36,755 bases of DNA, from NCBI GenBank assembly GCA_964476375.1, contig CAYYZW010000013.1, positions 1 through 36,755 on the forward strand. The letters are read 5' to 3'. Below, one piece after another: positions 1 through 7,871 of the stretch; the first letter of the stretch is position 1; each line of letters starts with the position of its first letter. The notes under the pieces were generated by a model. That model did no database searches. It saw only the letters and a list, made by a program, of their open reading frames with translations, and was not told the DNA's origin. The translations under genes and the position numbers were made by a program. This DNA comes from SAT2750 sp964476375. GTDB lineage: Bacteria; Planctomycetota; Planctomycetia; Pirellulales; Pirellulaceae.

Positions 1-1848
1 AACGTCCTTGCCGGAGAATCCACGAGTGGTATCCATTTCGGGCACCAGACAGCGCTGCAGGTCCAGGTTGCGGACGAGGTGATCCGGGAAAGTGCCGGGG
101 CCGGGGCCACGATGCTCCAGGTCTCAAGGCAGGAGGCCAGCCACATGCCGGAGTTGCTGGTGATGTTAACGCACGATGATCCCAGTGAAGTGTCCCTGCC
201 CGGCCAGGTGACCATTCCTGCCGGTGTCGATTCCGTGATGATCCCCCTCGACGCAGTGGATGACCATCGCCGTGACGGAAGCCAGCAGGTGACGATCACA
301 GCCACGGCAGCTGGATTTGGTACCGGTATGACCTCGATTGAAGTGGCAGATCACGAGCAGCTAACGGTGATCGTTGAGCCGACGCACATGTATGAGAATG
401 ATGGACTCCAGGCAGCGCGGCTTGTGGTGCACCGTAGCGACGTGGATACCCTCCAGCCTCTGGAAGTCCAGTTAGTTTCATCGGATACAAGCGAGCTCGT
501 AACCCCCCTGTCGCTGACGATTCCGGCCGAGAGCATGTCTGCCGAGGTCATGATTGACGCTGTCGATGACCAGCTGCTTGATGGCCTGCAGTTCGTCCAG
601 GTGACAGCCACAGCAGTCGGTTTTGATTCGGGAGTCACGACAGTCGAGGTGGGGGATCATGAGCCATTGGGAATCATGCTGGAGAGACAGGTTGCCTGGG
701 TGAGTGAGACGGGAGGGGAGAACACGCTCACGATCACTCGTACCGATGTCGTCCAGGGTCAACCCCTGGATGTCCAGCTGACATGGCAGGGGATTGACGG
801 AATCGCGGCTCCGGAGGAGCTGACGATCTCCGCGGGGCTTACCGCGGCCAGCACGATGATCTATGTCATGGATCCGGCCAGTTGGCAGAATGACCAGCAG
901 GTCATGGTGGTTGCCAGCGCTGCCGGTCATGAAGATGCCATTGCCAGTTTCGTCTTTTCCAGCAGAACTGGCCTGCACCTGGCGCCGGACACGCCCTCGG
1001 TTGCAGAGAATGCTGGTGCGGCCGCAGTCCACTGGACCCTGAGCCGTGTCGGTGGGGATCTTGCCGAGGAACTTGTGGTGTCACTTGCCAGTAGTGACAC
1101 GACTGAACTGACGGTTCCCGCGGCCATCATGATCCCGGCCGGCCAGACAACCGTGACGTTCACGGCAGATGCAGTTGATGATCACCTGCGGGATGGGAGC
1201 CAGCAGGTGGCAGTGTCTGCCTCGGCGGCTTCTTTCGAGGATGTTGTCACGACCATGGAGGTCAGTGATTACGAGACCTGGCAGAATCCGGTTGACCGTT
1301 ACGACGTCGATCACAATGGCCGTGTCTCCCCAGTTGATGTGCTGCGTGTGATCAGTCGCCTGCAGAGAGATGGTCCGCTTCCGCTTCCCATCAACCCGGA
1401 AACGGAAGGCCCGATTTTTTTCTACGATATCAACGGGGACTTGCAGCTTTCCCAGCTGGATGTGGTTGTTTTCCTGGACTATTTTAACGAGGTCTCCCTG
1501 GCGATCCTCAAGGCCCGGGCAGAGGCAGCCGCCGAAGGCCAGCAGGTGGTTGCCAAGCTAGGGGGCTTCGAGGGGCTGTCCCAATTCAGTCGCCCCCAGG
1601 TGGTATCGATCTCCAGGCCAGGCCAGGTTGTTAATACGGTCTGGGATATGCCTGACCCACCAGGACGAGCAGGATCCGCTCCAGGGCCGGTCGCCATGGA
1701 CCAGCCATTCTTCCCACCCCAGGAAGGTCTTTCCTGGCTCCATCCGGCGGAGGGGCATGCGGAGAATGAGATACTGGAAAGCTGGAAGTGGGAATGGGGT
1801 GAACTGGAGGAGATTCTGGACCTGGTTGTTGCCGGTCAGCTGGATTGA
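1..1848 (+). CDS. Calx-beta-like repeat protein with C-terminal dockerin-like domain (5' end outside window)
   Basis: The frame is open from base 1 with no stop, so this is the 3' part of a longer gene. Four repeats of roughly 95-100 residues cover about 79-357, 358-666, 667-978 and 979-1275. Three of them share a core 'IPA...DAVDD...DG.Q.V...A' and end in a DHE/DYE tripeptide; the third is diverged. This looks like tandem Calx-beta-type beta-sandwich domains (inference from spacing and motif). From about 1291 to 1490 there are two Ca-binding loops, DVDHNGRVSPVD and DINGDLQLSQLD, the layout of a type I dockerin pair. A Pro-rich tail of about 110 residues follows. Such proteins in planctomycetes are usually very large, exported and surface-associated; partner and function are unknown. 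It ends 3 bases from the stop of the convergent lactonase gene, with no visible terminator between them. Confidence 0.85.
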   Translation, partial: NVLAGESTSGIHFGHQTALQVQVADEVIRESAGAGATMLQVSRQEASHMPELLVMLTHDDPSEVSLPGQVTIPAGVDSVMIPLDAVDDHRRDGSQQVTITATAAGFGTGMTSIEVADHEQLTVIVEPTHMYENDGLQAARLVVHRSDVDTLQPLEVQLVSSDTSELVTPLSLTIPAESMSAEVMIDAVDDQLLDGLQFVQVTATAVGFDSGVTTVEVGDHEPLGIMLERQVAWVSETGGENTLTITRTDVVQGQPLDVQLTWQGIDGIAAPEELTISAGLTAASTMIYVMDPASWQNDQQVMVVASAAGHEDAIASFVFSSRTGLHLAPDTPSVAENAGAAAVHWTLSRVGGDLAEELVVSLASSDTTELTVPAAIMIPAGQTTVTFTADAVDDHLRDGSQQVAVSASAASFEDVVTTMEVSDYETWQNPVDRYDVDHNGRVSPVDVLRVISRLQRDGPLPLPINPETEGPIFFYDINGDLQLSQLDVVVFLDYFNEVSLAILKARAEAAAEGQQVVAKLGGFEGLSQFSRPQVVSISRPGQVVNTVWDMPDPPGRAGSAPGPVAMDQPFFPPQEGLSWLHPAEGHAENEILESWKWEWGELEEILDLVVAGQLD

Positions 1849-1851
1849 TGC

Positions 1852-2712
1852 TCAGGCAGGATCCAGGGTAAGCCCGTAGAAACGGGCTGCGGTTGCTCCG
1901 AAGAATTGTCGCTGTTCATCCTCAGAGATCGGTCCCAGGATATCCCGCAGTGCATCGTGTACCTGCTGATAGGATCCAGCCAGTTCACAGACGGGCCAGT
2001 CGGATCCAAACATGCAGCGATCGGGACCGAAGGCCTCAATCGCGGTTTCCACGTAGGGCTTCAGATCCGCGGGCTTCCATGTCTTCCAGTCTGCCTCGGT
2101 AATCATGCCGGATAGCTTGCAGAAAATATTGGGCATGGCGGCTGCTTCCTGAAGCTCCCCGACCCAGTCCCCGGTCAACTGCTCACGAATCCGGGGCTTG
2201 GCCAGGTGATCAACTACCATCGGTAAACCGGGCAGCAGGCGGCCAAGCGTGGCGGCATGTTTCAAGTGCTGGACGTAGAACAGAAGGTCAAATGGACACT
2301 GGTGTTTTTCCAGAATCCGAAGACCGGCAAGGATCGCTTCTGTCACGATAAAATCCTCGTCCGGTTCATCCTGGGTGATGTGCCGAATACCCACGAAGCG
2401 GGGGTCGCCAAGGAACCGGAGTAACTGGTCTTCGCATTCCGGGCTGGCCAGGTCGACCCAACCGACAACGCCGGCAATAAAGTCCCACTGCTCCGCCAGT
2501 TCCAATGCCCATTGGTTTTCTTCCAGGTGGTGCTGGGTCTGGACGAGGATGGTGCGGTCAATCCCCGCCTGCTGCAGGTGTGGCTTGAGGTCTGCCGGTA
2601 GAAAGTTCCTGCAGATCGCCTCGTTTCCGGGAGATTCCAGCCAGTCGTAATCAAAGGGATCACGACCCTGCTGCCAGAAATGTTGATGGGCATCAATGAC
2701 CAGGTTCATCAT
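1852..2712 (-). CDS. COG3618-type amidohydrolase, probable sugar-1,5-lactone hydrolase (L-fuconolactonase-like)
   Basis: A 286-residue TIM-barrel amidohydrolase of the family that holds L-fuconolactonase and 2-pyrone-4,6-dicarboxylate hydrolase. Visible motifs are DAHQHFW near the N-terminus (metal-binding HxH), VQTQHHLEEN, VVDHLAKP and the C-terminal FGSDWPVC, which carries the catalytic Asp. I chose the double ATG at 2712/2709 because family homology begins there; the open frame runs on to 3057 but that part is out-of-frame aldo/keto reductase sequence. The start overlaps the end of the reductase gene by about 20 bases, so translation is probably coupled. As last gene of the operon it would open the lactone made by that reductase, giving a sugar acid such as L-fuconate (inferred from gene pairing). 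Exact substrate is not provable from sequence. Confidence 0.86.
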   Translation of the reverse strand: MMNLVIDAHQHFWQQGRDPFDYDWLESPGNEAICRNFLPADLKPHLQQAGIDRTILVQTQHHLEENQWALELAEQWDFIAGVVGWVDLASPECEDQLLRFLGDPRFVGIRHITQDEPDEDFIVTEAILAGLRILEKHQCPFDLLFYVQHLKHAATLGRLLPGLPMVVDHLAKPRIREQLTGDWVGELQEAAAMPNIFCKLSGMITEADWKTWKPADLKPYVETAIEAFGPDRCMFGSDWPVCELAGSYQQVHDALRDILGPISEDEQRQFFGATAARFYGLTLDPA

Positions 2713-3661
2713 GCGTGGATCCTGCCGGGTCGTTATTTTCCTCTCGACCCTCGATATAGAACCAGTTGTGGATCGGCCGGAGAATCTCCTGGACCGATTC
2801 CAGCAACGATTCATCCAGTGGTATTTCTGCCCACTCCGCCCATTGGCGAATGCGATCCGGGTTAGCCGAGCCGGTGACGCACGTCGCCATGGCGGGATGG
2901 GCGATGGAAAATTGTACCGCCAGCTGGGCAATATCAACTCCCTGCGATGTACAGAAGTCCGCTGCTTCCTGGCAGAGGGCCCGTACCTGGTCCGTTGCCT
3001 TGTGCCAGGGAGGCAGGGGGGCGTTGGTAAGTAACCGGGCCGAGAAGGGTGCGGCATTCATGATCCCAACGCCGCGTTCCTGGAGCATCGGGACCAGGCT
3101 GGCAAACATCGTGTTCTGGAGGGTGTAGTGGTTGTAGGAAAGCACGACATCCAGGTCGGCCTGCTCGAGAATGTAGGAAAAGATATTCATCGGGTAACCG
3201 GAGATTCCGACGAAGCGGACTTTTCCCTGTTGCTGGATCTTCCTCAATGCCGGAAGTGTCTCATCGACGATCTGCTGCATGTCGACAAACTCGATGTCAT
3301 GGCAGAGGCAGATGTCCAGCTCATTCACGCCCAGCCTGTGCAGGCTGACATCCACGCTCTCGACAACCCGTTTGGCGGAAAAATCAAAGTGGCCGGCATC
3401 GTAACGGCCGAGCTTGGTACCCAGGTAGTAACGATCACGGGCAATCGTCTTGAGTGCCACGCCCAGCAGGACCTCCGACATCCCCCGTCCGTAGAAGGGG
3501 GATGTATCAATGAAGTTCATCCCGCAGTCGAGCGCCGCGGGAACCGACTGGAGCGCCTCCTGGATGTCGACCTGGCGGAACTCCTGTCCCAGGGAGGAGG
3601 CACCGAAACTGAGCACGGAGAGATCCATGCCGGTGTTTCCAAGCGGGCGAAATTTCATCAT
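2693..3661 (-). CDS. Aldo/keto reductase, L-galactose/L-fucose 1-dehydrogenase-like
   Basis: A 322-residue aldo/keto reductase. The catalytic tetrad is visible: Asp52 and Tyr57 in NFIDTSPFYGRG, Lys83 in GTKLGRY, and His121 in CLCHDIEF. Overall wording (HDIEF, ETLPALRKIQQQGKVRFVGI, LSYNHYTLQN) resembles plant L-galactose dehydrogenase and the bacterial enzymes that oxidise L-fucose or D-arabinose at C1 with NAD(P)+. Expected reaction: aldose to aldono-1,5-lactone in the cytoplasm. Starts are two adjacent ATGs (3661, 3658) with AAGGA just upstream. The mutarotase gene lies 40 bases upstream and the lactonase gene overlaps downstream, which is the classic mutarotase, dehydrogenase, lactonase order of oxidative fucose catabolism. 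L-fucose versus L-galactose cannot be separated here. Confidence 0.87.
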   Translation of the reverse strand: MMKFRPLGNTGMDLSVLSFGASSLGQEFRQVDIQEALQSVPAALDCGMNFIDTSPFYGRGMSEVLLGVALKTIARDRYYLGTKLGRYDAGHFDFSAKRVVESVDVSLHRLGVNELDICLCHDIEFVDMQQIVDETLPALRKIQQQGKVRFVGISGYPMNIFSYILEQADLDVVLSYNHYTLQNTMFASLVPMLQERGVGIMNAAPFSARLLTNAPLPPWHKATDQVRALCQEAADFCTSQGVDIAQLAVQFSIAHPAMATCVTGSANPDRIRQWAEWAEIPLDESLLESVQEILRPIHNWFYIEGREENNDPAGSTHDEPGH

Positions 3662-3701
3662 GGTTCCTTGTCGTGCCGGTCCGGGAAGGATGCCCCGTCG
3701 G

Positions 3702-4148
3702 TCAGTCCATTCTTACACCGATGGTCAGCAGCAGGTTGGCAAATCTCTGCTGGTCAGCCGTCTGGATGGTGAGCACGTGGTCGGTCGTCGAGGCTGCCTT
3801 GTAAAAATCCCATTTCTCGATCGGATCCAGTTCCAGTTCCAGTTCGGCCGCCGCCAGAACTTCACGATATTCTGCCCACACGGGGGGGTCTTCACTGAGT
3901 GCATAGGGCCCTGTTGTCTCGTAGTTCATTGTCTGGGCAGCTTCCAGGGGAATTGCAGTGACCAGGGCCTGCAGGACCTGCGTGCATGTAACCAGGCCGG
4001 GGGAAAGGTTCAGGCTCACGAGCTGGGCGTGCGGTCCGAGCGTGCTGGAACAGGGGTAGTTCCCGTCGGCAATCAGGATCGTGCCATGGTGCCCCGCGCG
4101 TGCCAGGACCTCGTTGATCTGGGGGTGAATGAGCTGGTGCTTGAGCAT
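3702..4148 (-). CDS. RbsD/FucU family sugar mutarotase
   Basis: A 148-residue protein of the RbsD/FucU fold. The N-terminus carries the family signature: His8-Pro near the start, then RAGHHGTILIADGNYP with the catalytic-type His20 and Asp28. The C-terminal segment TADQQRFANLLLTIGV matches the usual 'RTGe.tpYANiil.sGV' ending. These enzymes interconvert anomers of fucose or pyranose/furanose forms of ribose, supplying the anomer used by the next enzyme. Its place next to an L-GalDH/L-FucDH-like reductase favours FucU-type fucose mutarotase over ribose pyranase (inference). The ATG at 4148 has AAGGA nine bases upstream; the frame extends to 4274 but that extension overlaps the UxaE gene and lacks family similarity. 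Confidence 0.88.
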   Translation of the reverse strand: MLKHQLIHPQINEVLARAGHHGTILIADGNYPCSSTLGPHAQLVSLNLSPGLVTCTQVLQALVTAIPLEAAQTMNYETTGPYALSEDPPVWAEYREVLAAAELELELDPIEKWDFYKAASTTDHVLTIQTADQQRFANLLLTIGVRMD

Positions 4149-4182
4149 CGTGAATATCCTTGCTGGTGAAAAGCTGGGGGAA

Positions 4183-5463
4183 TTACATGCCTTGGCGAAG
4201 CGCTTCCAGGTGGCGGCCAAAATGGTCATCCAGGATCTCGCAGTAGGTATCCGGGTGGGCGACCAGGAGATCACGCAGGGACGGCCCCAGTCGCTCGTCG
4301 GTCAGGACGGACCCGAAGGTGCAATGCAGGATTTGCCGTCCGGGGGCTGTGAATCCCTTGCCCTCCGGCACCTCGTCCCAGATCTCCAGGTACTGTCGTT
4401 CCAGTTCCTCCAGCTCGACATCATCATCGGCGGAGACGGCCGAATCGAGTGTGGCCGAAACATGGTAGGTCGCCTTGTCGGTGTTGTACCTTTCCCGGCC
4501 AAATCGGATGATCTCCCGGAAAAGTGGCTCATCATGCCGCACCACAACCCGCAGTGCTTCCAGGTAACTCGTCCCTGCTGTTTTGACATGGTAGAGACCA
4601 CCGGTGGTCCGGGCGAGAGCCGGGTACATGGAAAGCTTGTCCGAACCGGAATGCAGGCTGAGCTTGTAGGGACCAAGCTTTTGGGCGATGTCGGCATGAT
4701 CTTGCAGTGATGCCTCCAGTGCGACGAGATCTCCCTTGTAGTCCACTCCTTTTTCAAAATCACCTATGAAGCGGGGTGCCAGGCTGACCAGTTTCATGCC
4801 GTGGTCAAGGCACTGGTCAGCAATGATGTAATGCTCTGCCAGGGTCGTTGGCTGTGGCGTTTCGTCCACGCTCAACTCGATCTCAAAGTCGCGGCCGAGT
4901 GATTCGTGGACGGTGGCGATATAGCTGGAGAGATCCAGGGCGTGTGCCAGGGCTGGGCCATACTTGACCGCTGCCCTCAGGCAGGCCAGTTCGTCCAGTT
5001 CGATGACCGTGCCACTTTCCAGGGTAACCTGGTTGCCCTGGTACCGGTCAATCCAGTCAACCTGGCCGGCGACCTGCTGGAACTTGTCATGGAGTTGTTC
5101 CATGGTGTAATCATCCGCCTGTTCGTCAACATGGTCGGACGGGTCAATGGTGAAGAAGGTGAATCCGACCTCGGCGGTCACGTCGACATCGTCGCGTGTC
5201 TTGAGATGGTCCGCATCGGCACCGGTCGGCCCTTCCCAGCCAGATTCAACCATGCAGCGGAGTGCATCATCCATCACATCCGAGGGAGTGCGAGAAGTCC
5301 GCATCATCTCACGGATTGACTGCTGTGGGTAAATGGCCTCGATCCCGTCACCACAGCGTTTCATCGAGGCGACATGGCCAGGCGTCGCCAGGCCAGTTCG
5401 GTCACCAAAACCGAAACTGGGGGCCATGCCAAGTGGGATCGGGGAAGGGAGTGGTTCATTCAT
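4183..5463 (-). CDS. UxaE-family epimerase (tagaturonate/fructuronate epimerase-like)
   Basis: A 426-residue cytoplasmic protein that reads like the UxaE (tagaturonate epimerase) family: opening SFGFGDRTGLATPGH, a conserved KLSLHSGSDKLSMYP core, and an ending of the type LLVAHPDTYCEILDDHFGRHL. The founding activity is C4 epimerisation of D-tagaturonate and D-fructuronate; planctomycete members sit in varied sugar clusters and their substrates are mostly unproven. Start ATG 5463 has AAGGA upstream, and that site overlaps the stop region of the isomerase gene 13 bases away. Why a keto-acid epimerase lies in an oxidative deoxysugar operon is unclear: it may act on a 2-keto or 5-keto sugar acid here. 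Family call fairly confident, substrate unknown. Confidence 0.74.
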   Translation of the reverse strand: MNEPLPSPIPLGMAPSFGFGDRTGLATPGHVASMKRCGDGIEAIYPQQSIREMMRTSRTPSDVMDDALRCMVESGWEGPTGADADHLKTRDDVDVTAEVGFTFFTIDPSDHVDEQADDYTMEQLHDKFQQVAGQVDWIDRYQGNQVTLESGTVIELDELACLRAAVKYGPALAHALDLSSYIATVHESLGRDFEIELSVDETPQPTTLAEHYIIADQCLDHGMKLVSLAPRFIGDFEKGVDYKGDLVALEASLQDHADIAQKLGPYKLSLHSGSDKLSMYPALARTTGGLYHVKTAGTSYLEALRVVVRHDEPLFREIIRFGRERYNTDKATYHVSATLDSAVSADDDVELEELERQYLEIWDEVPEGKGFTAPGRQILHCTFGSVLTDERLGPSLRDLLVAHPDTYCEILDDHFGRHLEALRQGM

Positions 5464-5475
5464 GGTTGCAGATCC

Positions 5476-6297
5476 TTACTCGCTGCCGGTGCACTGTCGG
5501 TAACAGGTTATTGTCTGTTCGGCTGCCTGCTGGGAATCGGGGTAGGGGAGTGCCTCGGCACAGAGGTACCCGTCGTATCCAATCTCGGCCAGGGCGGCCA
5601 TGACAGGCTGGTAATCGATATGCCCCAGGCCGGCGGGCCGGCGGTTGGAGTCAACGAAATGGACATGGCCGATATGCCTGCCACCGGCGCGAATCGCCTC
5701 GGCCAGGCAGGTCTCTTCAATGTTCATGTGAAATAGGTCCGCCAGGAGAACGACGTTCAGGTCCTCTCCCAGGTTCTCGAGCAACCGGGCCCCGTCTGCC
5801 AGCGTGCAGCAGAGATTGGTCTCGTAACGGTTGAGCGGTTCATAAATCAAGGGAACTGCATGCTGCCGGGCGTACTCACCGAGTTCCTGGAGTGCCTCAC
5901 CGAGGTAACCAAGAGCTGTTTCCTGGTCCACCTCGTCGCCATGCGATCCCTGCATGGAGCCAATGATTGCCGAAGCTCCCAGCGGACCGGCCAGGTCGAT
6001 GATCTCGCGCACGTAAGCGAGCCCCTGCTCCCGGTTCTGCGAATCCGGGGAGGTCAGTGTGAGGCGGTGCTTGACCCAGCCGCCGCCGGTCCCTACCGCT
6101 GCCAGCTGGAGCTGATGTTCGTCCAGGAGGGCGCTAAGTTGTCCGGCATCGACTGCCCCGGCACCCGGCGGAAAAACCTCCACGGCATCAAATCCAAGTG
6201 CTGCGGCGCGGCGACACCCATCCTCCAGGCCATCCCAGAAAACAAACGGTCCCCCGCGGGCTTCTTCCACCAGGCTGATCGTGATACAGGACTTCAT
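5476..6297 (-). CDS. Xylose-isomerase-like TIM-barrel sugar isomerase/epimerase
   Basis: A 273-residue AP-endonuclease-2/xylose-isomerase-like TIM barrel. Likely metal ligands can be seen in order: the Glu of IYEPLNRYE, Asp and His in LADLFHMN, His residues in HIGHVHFVDSNRR, and Glu in CAEALPYPD. This pattern is shared by hydroxypyruvate isomerase, ketose 3-epimerases and many uncharacterised sugar isomerases, so the reaction cannot be named. It has no signal peptide. Start ATG 6297 has GAGGA about seven bases upstream. It is second in the operon, 21 bases after the alcohol dehydrogenase and 12 bases before the UxaE gene, so it should work on the same sugar or sugar-acid intermediate. Confidence 0.82.
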   Translation of the reverse strand: MKSCITISLVEEARGGPFVFWDGLEDGCRRAAALGFDAVEVFPPGAGAVDAGQLSALLDEHQLQLAAVGTGGGWVKHRLTLTSPDSQNREQGLAYVREIIDLAGPLGASAIIGSMQGSHGDEVDQETALGYLGEALQELGEYARQHAVPLIYEPLNRYETNLCCTLADGARLLENLGEDLNVVLLADLFHMNIEETCLAEAIRAGGRHIGHVHFVDSNRRPAGLGHIDYQPVMAALAEIGYDGYLCAEALPYPDSQQAAEQTITCYRQCTGSE

Positions 6298-6318
6298 CGG
6301 CGGTTCCTCAAAAAGAGA

Positions 6319-7344
6319 CTACTGGACTTCTACAATGGCCTTGATCACACCCGTTTCGGGCCGCGTGAATGATTCAAAAACCCCGGGCATCTCCTCGAAG
6401 GGGGTGCGGTGTGTGATCCAGGGCCCGGTATCGATGGTCCCCTCTTCGATCAACTGGATGATGCGGGAAAAATCCCTGGGGAGAGAGTTTCGGGATGCGA
6501 GCAGCGTCATTTCACGCGCGTGCATGAGTGGATGGGGAAAGTGGATCTCATCGGTCACAATACCGACGAAGACCATCGTTCCGGTATGGGCGACATAGTT
6601 GAGTGCATTGGACATCGAGCCAGGGTTGCCTGTGGCATCGAGCACGATCGTTGGCAGGTTGCCATCGGTGAGCTGGCGAATGACCTCCAGTTCGGCTCCG
6701 TCCCCCTGGAAGACAATGGTTTCATCCACCCCCATCGTCTGCTTGCAAAAGGCAAGTCGTTCCTCGTTCATGTCCATCACCAGGATCCGGGCAGCGGTCA
6801 GCTTGAGGAACTCGATCACCGACAGCCCGATCGGGCCGGCGCCGATTACTAGTACGTTTTCTCCCGCCTGGGGCTGGCAGCGATCCACGGCATGGCAGCC
6901 GATACTCAGAGTCTCTACCAGTGCGAGCTGCTCCATTTCCAGCGAGCTGGACTTGTGCAACTTGCGGGCTGGAACGACAAACCGTGAGCGGAGTCCTCCA
7001 TCGGTATGGACGCCCAGGACCTGGAGTTCATCACAGCAGTTGCTGCGACCCTGCTGGCTGGCAAAGCTTCCCGGGTTGTTAATGTAGGGTTCCACGCTGC
7101 AGCGATCGCCAGCATGGACATTGTCCACGTCTGGGCCGACCTCCAGAACTTCCACTCCCAGTTCATGGCCGGGGATGCGCGGGTAACTGTAAAATGGAAA
7201 CTTGCCCAGGTAGCCACTCAGATCCGTGCCGCAAATACCGACGCGGTGAACAGCGACCAGGGCCTCGCCCGCCCGGGGAGCAGGGGCTTCCTCGATTTCC
7301 ACTCGCTCGAAGCGCCGTGGTTCCTGGAGCACAATAGCCTTCAT
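6319..7344 (-). CDS. Zinc-dependent medium-chain alcohol/polyol dehydrogenase
   Basis: A 341-residue MDR dehydrogenase of the sorbitol/threonine dehydrogenase type. Catalytic zinc ligands are Cys38 (GICGTDL), His60-Glu61 (GHELG) and probably Glu144; the NAD(P)-binding Rossmann motif VIGAGPIGL is at 166-174. Oddity: the structural-zinc lobe is degenerate. The usual four-Cys loop keeps only the late pair in SNCCDELQVLGVH, and the early cysteines are replaced by a Pro/Gly/Ser/Gln stretch, so structural zinc is probably not bound. It is the first gene of the leftward sugar operon, with a 527-base regulatory region in front. It may oxidise an alcohol in the pathway, for example a 2-keto-3-deoxy acid (inference). 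Confidence 0.86.
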   Translation of the reverse strand: MKAIVLQEPRRFERVEIEEAPAPRAGEALVAVHRVGICGTDLSGYLGKFPFYSYPRIPGHELGVEVLEVGPDVDNVHAGDRCSVEPYINNPGSFASQQGRSNCCDELQVLGVHTDGGLRSRFVVPARKLHKSSSLEMEQLALVETLSIGCHAVDRCQPQAGENVLVIGAGPIGLSVIEFLKLTAARILVMDMNEERLAFCKQTMGVDETIVFQGDGAELEVIRQLTDGNLPTIVLDATGNPGSMSNALNYVAHTGTMVFVGIVTDEIHFPHPLMHAREMTLLASRNSLPRDFSRIIQLIEEGTIDTGPWITHRTPFEEMPGVFESFTRPETGVIKAIVEVQ

Positions 7345-7871
7345 GATGAAAAAACCTCAGCAAAACGACATGCGGCCTCTCTTCCCGATGGACTTCATCG
7401 CCGGAAGGGAGCGTGGAACATTTAAAATGCCATTATCCGCGCAATGAGTGGTGGTGAAAGGGGATGATACGAACGATGGATGGGGCAGATGACCGGTGAC
7501 GGGGTGTTGGAGGTTGGTCGGGAACGGATTCACCATGGTTGAAAATACAACTGATCGGCAGGAGCAGTTTGTTTGACGGTGTCTGCCAAAAACAGCGAGG
7601 AGATAGAATGGGGAAGGAATAGGAGCATTTTTCGAAGAAAATCAGGCTATCTGGACATAGGCCGGGATAGTTATTTCTAGCCATCCAATAGTGTTTCTTG
7701 CAAAATTTAGTGTTATTATTGTGGGATATTGCTGGTATATAACAGCATATGGATCGAAACCTACGCTCGTGAGAACGGTTTAAAATACATAGTCCAATTC
7801 TTGTTTTAAGCCAGTGGTTCGGAAGTGCCGGCGGTGCTGGTGGTATCCCTGTTTAACGAAGGAAAAAGACG
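7345..7871. other. Divergent intergenic region between sugar operon and repeat-protein gene
   Basis: 527 bases with no convincing gene; the longest frame (83 codons, 7433-7684, -) has no recognisable domain and an odd composition. The right half (about 7680-7800) is much richer in A/T than its surroundings and is the likely promoter zone for the rightward gene. A TGnTATATA element at 7733-7741 resembles an extended -10. For the leftward operon, GATAAT read on the minus strand (7437-7432) with a CTTTCA-like box 17 bases upstream (7460-7455) is a possible but weak promoter. I found no clear operator palindrome or riboswitch. Confidence 0.45.

Noticed and set aside
1..601. Frequent CCAGG words (five in the first 601 bases), suggesting enrichment of a methylation-type CCWGG site
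   Set aside because: Nearly all fall on Gln codon contexts such as GTC CAG GTn, so codon usage explains them; a Markov-corrected genome count would be needed.
2713..3057. N-terminal extension of the lactonase frame
   Set aside because: The extra 115 codons overlap the aldo/keto reductase gene in another frame and have shadow composition; family homology and a double ATG begin at 2712.
7433..7684. Possible small gene of 83 codons on the minus strand before the sugar operon
   Set aside because: No ribosome binding site or domain, Pro/Ser/His-rich random-looking composition; more likely leader and regulatory DNA.
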